Source: Mantamonas sphyraenae (taxonomy: Eukaryota > CRuMs > Mantamonadidae). Taken from it: a stretch of 64,000 bases of DNA. Positions 18,631 through 29,400 of this stretch are shown one piece after another. A program made the position numbers and the translations under genes. The notes beneath the pieces were generated by a model, which worked only from the letters and a program-made list of their open reading frames with translations, was not told the origin of the DNA and did not search any database. Within the stretch, counting starts at the first letter, position 1, and each line of letters begins with the position of its first letter. Location of the stretch: contig JAPMXV010000043.1 in assembly GCA_026936335.1 (NCBI GenBank), positions 62,001 to 126,000 on the forward strand. Reading direction: 5' to 3'.

Positions 18631-19742
18631 ATGTTGCGTCAAGAGGCCGACCCCCGAGAAGGTGATGATGAGCTGGTCCAAACAGGCCCCACACCAGCCT
18701 CTGGTCGTTTCCTCCCTGCCTTGATGTACTTTTCCATGCTGGTCTACTTGTACATGAAGCGCACGTCCACAGACGTCTTTTTCCTTGCCATGTTCCTTGG
18801 CTTGGTTTTCCTCGCCTCGTTGCATCTCGTTCGCTGGCTTCTTCACCGCTACCGCGTACGTCACTGGCGTATCCATCCACACGTTTTGTTTCATGTGTCT
18901 TACTTGTCCCGCTCGCTCACATTCCTTTTGCCTCGGCCTGCTGCCGCTTCCAGCGTCCTGAGCTTGCGTTGCCAACCACGCAAGATCGCCACGGACGCAG
19001 ACGTCGCAACCGCCATCGAGTCCCACAGTTGTTCTCCGGAATTGATCCAGCCATTCTCCGTCTCAGTATGATGGACCGTGACTTTAACGCAAACGGTATG
19101 ACTGCCTGCCCCTGGGTTTGTGAATTGTTCTTCCCCGGAGCTCCGGCCGTTTCCGTCCCACGACCTCCAGAACACATTCCCGTCCATCGTCCTTGCCAAC
19201 TGCTCGCCATGCGCCCCTGTGTCACCACCACCACCACCACAACCACCACCACCACCACCACCACACACCCAACAGTCCCCGTTGATCCCTTCCCCTCACA
19301 GACAACTGACGTGCACACCTCCCATTCCTTCCCGCCCCACCGTCGTACCCCAGATTACGAAATGCTCCTCGCCCTGGACGAAAACAACGCCGCCACCTCC
19401 ACCAAAGGCCTCACCCAACACCAAATCAACACCATGCCGTCATTCACCCTGTCTACGCGCGACATCCAACGCGAGCGCGAGTCGGACGGCAAACCCGCAG
19501 ATTCAAGCGTCAACATCGCACACAGTGTACATAGCACCGATGCAAAGGACAGCGAGTCCAACGCCTCGTCGCCCTCCATTGCTCCGGCTACCTCCACCCG
19601 CTCCTGCTCTATCTGCCTGGAGCCCTTTGTCGCCGGAGACAAACTCCGTGCCCTTCCCTGCCTCCATCGCTTCCACGTCACCTGTATCGACACATGGTTG
19701 CTAATGCAAGCGTCCTGTCCCGTGTGCAAGTGGGAGATGTGA
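18631..19742 (+). CDS. Membrane RING-H2 ubiquitin ligase, SDIR1-like
   Basis: Three exons: 18631-18855, 18954-19095 and 19354-19742 (donors GTACGT and GTATGA), 251 residues. Two hydrophobic segments (about residues 27-43 and 49-71) place the N-terminus in a membrane. The splice-created sequence [21 protein letters not shown] is characteristic of a plant and protist RING-H2 family that includes SDIR1. The RING-H2 at the C-terminus reads [36 protein letters not shown] and ends at the stop. Such proteins are ER or vesicular E3 ligases; the substrate is unknown. Intron 2 carries a (CAC)n run at about 19222-19264. The gene ends 22 bp before the earliest possible start of the nudix gene, so a shared or overlapping 3'/5' untranslated region is likely. 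Confidence 0.82.
19222..19264. repeat. (CAC)n trinucleotide run in intron 2 of the RING gene
   Basis: About 14 CAC units with a single interruption, read directly from the sequence, lying inside the intron between the second and third exons of the SDIR1-like gene. Confidence 0.85.
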
Positions 19743-19764
19743 GCGGCAGGCTACTTCCGGGCCC

Positions 19765-20802
19765 ATGCAAAGAAACCCCCCCGCAAACTCCATGACGTCC
19801 ACACATTCCATTTCTATTAACGGCACCGACGTCCCTGTCACTTCTGCCGACGATTCCTTTGACCTGGACGTCGTCCTTAATGGTACAGCTCGTTCCCTTT
19901 GCCATACTGCTGCCAGACACCTGCACTTTTGTTCACCCCACACACGTCTGCTCACCACCCACGGCCCTCCCTCCTTCAGCAACTGTGTTCAAGGACTGGG
20001 CTGCTAGTGTCGATCCAAAGCTCACCGTCTCTTCCATCCTCATCCAATCGCTGGACATGTTTGGCAAGCGTGTGGGGTTCATCAAGTTCAAGGCCGACGT
20101 TTGCGACTCGGATGGCCGTTTCGTGCCCGGCATTGTCTTCATGCGAGGAGGCGCCGTTGGCATTCTGGTCGTCCTCGACTGCAACGGCGAACTCTACACT
20201 CTGCTCACCGTGCAAGCTCGCTTTCCCACAGGCAAAGGCAACTTTGTTGAAATTCCCGCTGGTGAGTTCGGCCTCAATTCGCCCACCCGCCCAGCCCCTT
20301 CCTTGTCCAGTTCCGCCAAGGGCGGAAGTCCCATCCCGTTTGTCCACACCTCTCTGGGCACTCTTTCATGCACGTTCGCTCACTCGATGCACACACTACG
20401 TCTTCCTTCGCCACGTCCACACACCACCCAGGCATGCTCGACGGCGACGGCCACTTTGCAGGCGTTGCCGCCAAGGAAATGGAGGAAGAAACGGGCATTA
20501 TCATGGATGTCGACCAACTCCAGGACATGACTGCATTGGCATTTGGCGACAGCATGGACAAGGGTGTTTACACTTCTCCAGGCGGCTCCGACGAGTTTCT
20601 GCGCCTCTTTCACTTTCGACAAACCATTGAGCCCGAAGAGCTGGAAGAGCTCAAGGGAAAACTCACAGGCAACCTCTCAGAGCATGAGGCCATTACCCTC
20701 CACGTCCTTCCCCTCCAGGAAGCCTGGAAAGAGCTGTACGACGCAAAGAGCCTCGCCGCCCTTTACCTCTACGACAAGCTCAAGGATCAACTTTCCAATT
20801 GA
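19765..20802 (+). CDS. Nudix hydrolase, ADP-sugar diphosphatase (NUDT14-like)
   Basis: Three exons: 19765-19882, 19980-20261 and 20432-20802 (donors GTACAG and GTGAGT), all phase 1, giving 256 residues, or 247 if the Met at 19792 is used. The nudix box is rebuilt by splicing: GMLDGDGHFAGVAAKEMEEETGI fits the family G-x5-E-x7-REUxEExGU with Asp for the first Glu and Lys for Arg. The preceding QSLDMFGKRVGFIKFKADV, the segment GIVFMRGGAVGIL, FPTGK..FVEIPAG and the following YTSPGGSDEFLRLF match plant NUDX14-type ADP-sugar (ADP-ribose/ADP-glucose) diphosphatases. No signal or transit peptide is obvious, so the enzyme is probably cytosolic. It is convergent with the IQ-nocturnin gene (114 bp between stops). 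Confidence 0.85.
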
Positions 20803-20916
20803 AGGGCAGTGTTCACTTCACCCAAATATCCAACATGCTTTTGTTTCCCCCATTCAGTCCTCGGCATGTCTTGCAAATCCCTGCTGACGCAAGAAATTTG
20901 GTCGCCACCTGTTGGC

Positions 20917-23405
20917 TCACACCGCCAAGGTGGCCACAAGCGACAGGTGGTCACTAGGATACTGTGCAGCAGGCAGATACGCCCTGTGGAGATCCTCCTG
21001 GCTGGGGAAATCCAGCACAGACACCACCCCGACCGCCTTGGAAACCCAGATGTAGTCGATACAGTGCGCCACCAGTTCCTTGCGCTTTTTGATCGTCGTC
21101 ACGTCGGGCTCTTGCCCTCCGTTGGCCTCTGCATACGCGCTTCGAAGGGCAAGCGCGTGCGACAGCTCCTTGCCACTTTCGCTTTGCGCCATGCCCTCGG
21201 CAAACAGCGTGTGTACAGGACTGCCCGGATCGTCATTGAAGTCTCCACACACAACCACCGCATCTGCTGCGCACTCCTGTGCAACCGCCTCTACGTGCTC
21301 CAGCAATCGTCCGCCTTGCTGCAGCCGACGCTCCTCAAACCCTTGCTTGGCCTTCAAGTGACAGCATGCAACCACCACCACCTTGTCCGATGCACTCAGT
21401 CGCAGACTACACACAAGACCGACCTGTGCTTCATCACTGCTGGCTCCCAGGTTCACCGCACGATACTCCTCCATAGCAAGCACCGATGTCCTGTAGAACA
21501 GCGCCGCGCCGTCACGATCTCCCTCGCCCTCCGCCACGTTCTTCATGCGAAACACCCCTTTGTAGCCATGCTCTCCCAGAACTTCCTCGAAAAATTCAAA
21601 GTGGTCCACTTCTTCCAAGCACACAATGTCCGCGTTGCTGCGCAGCACCTCTGCGACAAGCCGCGGCGCACGATATTCCCACGTCAGCACGGAGGCGTCC
21701 GTGTGAGGGAACGCTTGGCTTAGCATGTCTGCCAACGTGTTGAACTGCATCACTGTCAACACGCTCACATCTCCCTCGGCCGCCGATGCATCCACCACCG
21801 CCTTCTCACGCGCAAAAAGCATGTCTTCTTCTTCAGCCTCCTGCCCCATCCCAGCAAGTGTCAGTGGAGATATTCAAGCATCCTCTTGTACATTCCCCTA
21901 TGCATGACTCACCCTCTCTGCTGCCTGCTTGTTCGTTTTCAACGGACTGTTCTCACGGACGCGATGTCTGGGAACACCCCTCCTTTGGTGTTAGCCACTC
22001 CTTCCCCACTACCTTGCGCGTCCACATCCATCTCTGTCCCTCCACTTACCCTCGATACTGACTCTGGATCCGTGTGGCTGCCTCCTTCTGTTCCTGAAGC
22101 TCCTGGCGTGCCATCCGCCCGCGCTGCATTGCCTGGATCTTTGTAGCCGCCAGCTCCTCCTCTTCCTTTCCCGATCCTTCCCCTGTACTGTCCATGCGCA
22201 TTCCCTCGACTCGTTGCCTTGCCATGCGTCCACGTTGAACAGACTGGATGCGCACAGCTGCCGCCTCTGCCTCTGCATCAAACTCTTCCTCGCCTGCCAC
22301 CTCGCCACGGCTGCGCTTCACAGGGGAGTTCCTGCGTACCTGGTGGCCGCGGAACTGGCTCTGGATCCGTGTTGCTGCCTCCTTCTGTTCCTGAAGCTCC
22401 TGGCGTGCCATCCGTCCACGCTGCATTGCCTGGATCTTTGTAGCCGCCAGCTCCTCCTCCTCCTTTCCCGATCCTTCCCCTGTACTGTCCATGCGCATTC
22501 CCTCGACTCGTTGCCTTGCCATGCGTCCACGTTGAACAGACTGGATGCGCACAGCTGCCGCCTCTGCCTCTGCATCAAACTCTTCCTCGCCTGCCACCTC
22601 GCCACGGCTGCGCTTCACAGGGGAGTTCCTGCGTACCTGGTGGCCGCGGAACTGGCTCTGGATCCGTGTTGCTGCCTGCTTTTGTTCCTGAAGCTCGTGG
22701 CGTGCCATCCGCCCGCGCTGCATTGCCTGGATCTTTGTCGCCGCTTTTGCTTCTTCCAGGTCCATTTGTCGCAGATCCTTCTTTGCCTTCATCCCTCTTC
22801 GGGATTCTGCGTGTCGCCCAAAGTCACCTGCGCCCAGATCGTCGTCCACACTGTCCTCCGCCTCTTGTCCGCCCTGGCGGCCGCTCCCTCCGTAGAACGG
22901 TTCCTGCAAGTTGGCGACCAGCGCCTGTACAAAACGCCCCCCCGTAACACATCCACTCCATCGTGTCAGCTCAATTCACGTCGACACGCTCTGTCTCACT
23001 CACACGCACCCACACCTCCAACCCTCTTTGAGCCTCCGCACCCCATTCGTCTTGTACCAACCCGTGTCTGCTGCCGCCACAAAAAAAGACGTTGGCGCGA
23101 AACCACAATGCTTCCGCAGCACCTTTTTCCAACACCTACATCCCCACACAGCTCCTTCCCTTCCTCTTCCTCCCCCCACACACACTTACCAGCGGACTCT
23201 TCGTCCCCTTCTGTTTCATCTCTGCCAACCAGGTCTGCAGCGTACGACGCGGTTCTTCCGGACGCACAATCAACAGCGCACTCAGCAGCTCCTCAAACAG
23301 CCGCGTCACATCTTTCTGGGTCATAAACTCCTCTGCTTCCATCATCGTGCTGCTCACCACAGGGAACCCACGTCCATTGCGGCTCTTTGGTCTGGAGGAG
23401 GACAT
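20917..23405 (-). CDS. RIIa-like / IQ-array / nocturnin-like (EEP) fusion protein
   Basis: Four exons: 23405-23190, 22924-22050, 21967-21913 and 20...21840 down to 20917, all in phase, giving 689 residues. Residues ~28-70 (DVTRLFEELLSALLIVRPEEP) resemble the RII-alpha dimerisation/docking fold. Residues ~120-380 contain eight IQ motifs (ATKIQAMQRGRMAR, ATRIQSQFRGHQVRR, AVRIQSVQRGRMARQ repeated), predicted calmodulin sites. The 55-nt third exon completes the last repeat (QYRGHRVRENSPLK), which supports the splice. The rest is an endonuclease/exonuclease/phosphatase domain of the nocturnin/CCR4 type: VMQFNTLAD, CLEEVDHF, CCHLKAK, CGDFNDDP, IDYIWVS, YPSDHLSL, with all catalytic motifs present. 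Family members remove poly(A) or dephosphorylate NADP(H). A separate nocturnin gene starting at the Met at 21849 is the main alternative, but the spliced frame runs straight through. Confidence 0.75.
22055..22745. repeat. 297-bp near-identical tandem repeat (about 2.3 copies)
   Basis: The same sequence recurs with a 297-bp period (for example gccatgcgtccacgttgaac at 22221 and again at 22518), with very few differences. It lies wholly inside exon 2 of the IQ-nocturnin gene; each unit encodes 99 residues with three IQ motifs. Near-identity at DNA level implies recent duplication or gene conversion. Confidence 0.9.
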
Positions 23406-23457
23406 CGTTTTTGTTGGTTCAGCTCTGACTCGCTGCGCACGCTGGCCACACCACCGA

Positions 23458-26400
23458 TTACAACAGCGCCAACTCGCCCATGTCCATCATCTCCTTGCGC
23501 CATTCCACAAACTCCTTCACAAACAGCCACTCCATCAATTCATCAAACGCATCCGCTTGAGCCTCTTCCATAGAATCCAGCTGGTGCTGCTGCTCGGTGA
23601 GCATGCCAAAGTCCACCTCCTCCAGGTACTCATCTTCGTCGTCGTCAAAGAACCTGTGCAGGATTTCCATCGCCTCGTCGTACCTCTGCATGCCGCTCCA
23701 TCCTTCGAAACCGTCCCGATACGCAACCACCGCCTGGCAGAAGCTCACCGCACGCGCGCTGCGGCCAAACTCATCTGCGTGTGCACTCACAAACTTGCCC
23801 AGACGTCCCCGCAGCTTGTTGTCTGCCAACGACGTCGCCATACTCTCCAGTCGCGTCTCCAGTGACGGCCCATCCGTCAAGTTGCTCAGTGTGCTCTTGA
23901 AGCTCTCAAACGCAAAGTCGAATCGCTTGATGATCACTTGGTCAAACAAATGGTCAGTCACAACACCGTTGTTCAGCTTGGATAAGATTTCCACCACCAC
24001 GCCGTACTCGACATCCACGGGGTCGTCGCAATCCTCGTCCAGGTACTCCTCCACCACCTCATTCGCAATCTCTGCCAGACGGTCCCGCTCGTCGGGGTGC
24101 TCGTGTACTGCTTGCATGTACTTGTACATGCAAGCCCACAGCGCCTTTTCCGTCTGCGACACCTCTGCCGTACCACCAATCGTGCTCTGCACATGCTGCA
24201 CGTACTTTGCGCGCAGCGCAGGCTCGTGCATGAGCATCTCCAGGCTTTCCAGTGCATGTACCATGCTCTTCGGACCGCCTGTTGTGCTTGAGCGAATCAG
24301 GTTGCGCACAATCAGCGCCCGCGACGCCCTGCGTGCGTCTGCGTCGTTGGCCGCAAGCACCGTCATCCCCCTGCCACGCTTCGGCGCATTGGCTTCCTTT
24401 TCCGTATCAAACACCTTGAGCAACTTTTCGCGCTCCGCCATCTTCTCGTTGTGGATGCGCCTCTCCTCCAGCTGCTTTGCCAGGTTCGCCTCCATCTCCT
24501 GCACAATCTTCTTGCTGCGCGCCACACGGATAAACTCACGCACAATCACAAGACCAAACACAGACAGCGTACCCACGTTCAGCACAAGCAACACAAGGCT
24601 GATGAGGTAGTGGTCGCTCTCCGTCGTCTCCGAGCTGTAGAACATCAGACCCGTCATCAGCGTCAACGTCGTCGCTCCAAGACTCATCGTCTCCAGATGT
24701 GTCGCGTCAGCCTCTGCAAACGGCCGTGCGTACAGATGAAGCACAAGGGCCGCCATGCACATCCACAGACCGGCGTACAGCTGCGTCAGTGGCGCGCTGC
24801 GCCAGCGCACAATGATCGCCACCACCATCAGCTTGCGCGTCATAATCACAATCTCCCAGAAGTAACGCTTCTTGGAGTACCCGTCGTACAGGAAGCGGTA
24901 GCGTGCCATCACTGTAGGTTGGCGCAGCCGCTTGCGGTTCTTCATCAGGATGCCCAAACCCACAAGCAACACACCCATGCAGTATCCAAACACCATCAGG
25001 TAGCCCCATGTGTTCAGATAGTACAGGTACGTTTCGCTCGAACAGTCGATGCGCATGTCTGCTTCCAGGTAGCGTGCACCACCTTCCAGCTCGATGCAGT
25101 TGAAGATTTGGAACACTGCCTTGGACACCATCGGGTGGGCAATGAACAGCACCACCATCAGCGTCAGTGCGTACATGTTGCGCATTTGGTACCTCCACGC
25201 CTTGTCAAACGGCATCTTCTTGACCGATTCCATCGCCTTCTGGCCCTTCTCCATGCGTTCCTTCATCCTGTTCAGCAGCTGGTCGCGATCCATCTCGTTG
25301 TTCACGCGGAACACCTCACGCTCAATCTCAAGGTTCGGCCGCTTCACTTCAATCCCAAACAGCTTGGCAATGCGCGTGGCCCACAGGTACGTGCCGCCGT
25401 ACACCACCAACGGCACAAACACGGTAAACACAGGGAACATCATGTAGCCATTGAGCTGGTCAAAGTAGGTCCAGCCCGTCGCACAGTCGATGGGGTGCAG
25501 CTTCAGACTGAACAGCGCCAAGTTGCTTGTACTGAACAGACCCTGCGTCTCGCTCGCCCAATTCAGGCGGAACTCGCCAATGAACGCAAGCACCTGCATG
25601 TAGTTCAGCAAAATCTTCATCATGATCGACGCCTGCGACTTTTCGCCTGTAGCCGTGCGAATCAGGAACAGCAGCATGGCCGTGGCGGCGGTGAAGAACA
25701 GCACCACCAGCACCCAGTTGTCTGCGTTGTCACCACAAATCAGGCATTTTTCGCCAAACTTGCCGTAGCCGTCTTCACACACAGCACACAGAGGACCACG
25801 GTACCCAGTGTTGCACGTGCTGTTGGCACCACCTTTGCACGCATCCGGTTCAGGGCACGCGATGTACTGATCTGTTCCTGGGCGTACACCAAAGAAGCCC
25901 TTTTGGGCCTGGATTGTCTGACCCTGACGGCACTCGGCTCCAGGCGTGCACTTCAAGCACGTGCGCTGGTCATTGCGAATGCGCTCGTAGAACCCGTCAA
26001 TGCACTTGCACTCGCTCTGCGACGTCACCGCCACCTTGCCCTCTGTGTCCATCGACACGGGGCAAGCTGTGCACTCCACCTGGCCAATCAGCGATTGGTA
26101 GGTCTCTGTGGGACACTCCACGCACGTCAACGACGAGCCAAACTGGGCTGCGAGGAAATATCCTTTCTGGCACTTGCAGCCATAGCCAAGCTCATCCGAC
26201 ACCGTGTGTGCGTTGTCCACATTGCACTCATCCACAGTCACCGCATTCGGAATGGTCAGCGAGCCGATGTCCGGCACCGACGTGAACGAGTACGAAAACG
26301 AAAAGCCGTACTTTCCAACAAACTGGAAGCTGGAGAAGCGGATGACGCCGTTGCTGTCACTCGCCTGGCTGGTCCCCTGCAGCGAGCGCACCGATGGCGA

Positions 26401-29400
26401 AATGTCCAAAAGCATCACCACGCCCGTCTGGTTTGCCTCGTTGCCCAGGCGATCCAGCAGACGGAATGTCGGCGGCTCGGCCAGCGGGCCCGAGTTGTTG
26501 TACGAACGCGATCCGTTGGACAACACAATGAATGATGCAGGCGGCCCAGACATCACCCAGACAAGCACAGACACAGATCCAAACGATGTCGATTCAAACT
26601 GCAAGCCGTACGGTCCCTCGTACCCGGTCAAACGGATGTCGCCCACGCTTCCGAATCCGTTGCTTATAGTCAGCGAGTTGCTTGTGTTGACGACCACATT
26701 CTCCAGATTCACGAGTCCGTTGCGGTACACGCGCCCCGTGACCGGTACAAACAGCCCCGAGCTCGAGCCTTGCGCCGTGGCAGAAGACTCGACTCCGGGT
26801 ACCACGATGTTGGCCTGCATGCGCAGCGTATCTTGAGGCGCATCGGACACAAGACTGCGTCCGGCGTCAACAAACTGAAACTTGATGGGCGGGCTAACGA
26901 ACACGCCTCCATCGGCTGCGCCCGCGTACGTCACCGTCATCGTGCGGTTGCCGTCCACTACAAGCTGCTCTGCGCTACCTGTCGTCACGTTGAGCTCAAT
27001 CAACTCACTTTGAAGTCCAGATGAGACCAAACGCAACACATGCTGACCCACGCGCGGGCGCTCCATGAACAGGGTCAAGAAGCGCACCTTCCCCGCAAGA
27101 GAAAACTCGGTGGTCGTGCCGCCCCATCGCAGTGGCACAAACGAGTCTGTGCTTCGGTCATACGAAACCCACACTGGACACCAGCTCCACCTCCACACGG
27201 CGCTGCGCCGGATCTGCGATGCCCAGCGAGTTGCCACCGATGTCCACTGTCACCAGTGTAAGACCCGGCAAGTTGCTGCGCACCCCTGTCGTCATCCGAT
27301 ACTTGGTCCCGCCGGAAGAAACCAAGGCCACAGCCGGCCCGGTCGTGATCTGCACACGCGACAGCAAGTGACCAAGTCCGGGCGACGTGAAATTGAACCA
27401 ATACACGCCCACGCGCGGGCGCGCCAGCGTCAGACCCGTCACCGTCACGGTGCCGTTACGCAGCAGCAGGCTGTTTGGTACAGATGCCACCACGCTGCTG
27501 CTGTTCATGTTCACGCCCACGAGCGGACGCACGTTGGCACTGTCCACCGTGCCCACAAACACTCCGGCTGCATCCAACAGACGCACCTCAAAAGGCACCA
27601 CCGTCACCGGATCGGCACACGGGTACAGACGCTGATCCAGCCCAGCGGGCAGCGACATGCGCACAGGCGCACCCGTGGACACAAACACTCGCGTCTTGTC
27701 CAGAGCCACGCCGCTGAGACCACCCAGGCCCACAAACTCGAGCACAAACGGAGACGCGGCGCTGCTCGGGGCGTTCAACTGCAACGAGGAGAACGTCGCT
27801 TCGTTGCCGGTCACGTTCACGGTCTTGGTGCCCGTCAGCGGCACGGCTGGATCCGTGCGCACTTGCACCGACTGTCCGGCACCCAGCGATGTCAATCCGT
27901 CTCCTGCGTCACGCAGTTGCACACGGATCGTGTTCAGAGGCACCGTGAACGCAGACGGATGCGGTGTGGTCGTGTACGCCAACACAGTCAGCTTCACAGG
28001 CGCGCCCTGCACAATCGTCACGCTCACGCTAGTGTTGCTCAAACCTGCACTGGCAAACACAATGGTGTGCGAGCCCTGTGTAGGGCTGTGTGCAATCAAG
28101 CCGGTGACCACCACGCGGCCATTCACCATCTGGTGCACCAACGCGCCGCCAAGCGACAGCGTGGAACTGTACGCACGCACAGAGCGCACCTGGTTGTCCG
28201 AAGCGTTCACAGCAGCACCGCCGGCTTCGTACGCACCAATGGTGATGTTGCCCACAACCGTGTTGACTGCCGAGGCCAGTGACTGGACGCCGCCGTTCTC
28301 GACACGCTGCTCAATTGCCGCTCCCAGCGTCACATTGAACGTCACGCTGACATTGGCCAGACCAGGCGTGCCAAATGTCACCACATACAGACCCACAGGC
28401 GGGCGCGCAATGCTCATGTTGACTGCCTGTGCCACGCCGTTCTGCATCGACAGCGTCGCAGGCACGCTCATGCGGCTATCCGATGCCCACACGCTTACAG
28501 TGCGCGTGCTGGGCACATCGATGCCACCCACGGGGACACCGGCACTGTCCACAGCACGCACCTGGAACGATGGCAGCTGCAGGAGCACTTCCGACGGCTG
28601 TGCGGTGATGCCGCTCGTCACGGCGTTCAGGCTCACAGCGGGACCAATGCTGACAAACAACTCGACATCCACAGGCACCAGGCCTGTAGACGTGAAGCGC
28701 AGCGTGTACGTGTTTGCAGGCGGACTGTGCATGATGGTGTTGTCAAATGTCACGTTGCCGTTCACCATCGTCGCCTGTGTCTGGTTGAACAGCGGTGCGG
28801 TGGGCAACCCGGCTGTTCCGTTGCCGACTGCAACGGACACCACGCGTGCTGCATCCATGGTCACCATGTTGGAACCCACATCCAGCGAGCGAATGTTGAT
28901 GGGTGGGATCAGCGTGTTGGCCACCGTACGCACAGACGGCGTCGGCTGCCCGGGAAGGCGGTACAACGATGCGGGCGGTCCCGTGCTCACGGTCACAACC
29001 CGAGTCACACCCAAAGCGCCCGCACTGGTGAATGTCAACAGGTAGGCCCCCACACGCGGAGCGGCCAAGCCAAGACCGTCCAGGTTCACTTCTCCAGAAG
29101 CGCTGACCCCAACTGTCGTGCTGCCAACCAGTTTCTGGCTCGTATCGTTCAGGCTCACACTCACCACACGTCCGGTGTTGCCCAGCGTGGCCACACCCGA
29201 GCCTGCGTCCAACGTCGACAGACGCACGGTGCCAAACAGCGACGAAGACAACGACACCACGTTTGGCGTGGCCACATTGGCAGCACTCAGCTTGTATGTG
29301 CTGCCAGGCGTCACCGTCACTGCAATCGACGTGTTTGTCAGCCCAGCCGACGACACCGTCAGCGTGTACGTGCCACGCGGCGCAAACTTGATCGACAGAC

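Noticed and set aside
21840-21849. Nocturnin-like domain as a separate gene starting MGQEAEEE
   Set aside because: Possible, but the ATG overlaps a good 3' splice site and the IQ exon reads in phase into it; kept as the alternative.
22055-22745. Possible mobile-element long repeat
   Set aside because: The 297-bp units are wholly coding IQ motifs in frame with the host gene; no element ends or target duplications.
23470-23660. EF-hand in the acidic C-terminus of the giant protein
   Set aside because: The DDDEDEY stretch is acidic but does not fit the 12-residue EF loop spacing.
24451-26535. Plus-strand open frame of 694 codons opposite the giant gene
   Set aside because: It mirrors the high-GC minus-strand coding frame, is His/Arg/Gln-rich with no domain, and the minus strand has clear transmembrane and Cys-rich domains here.
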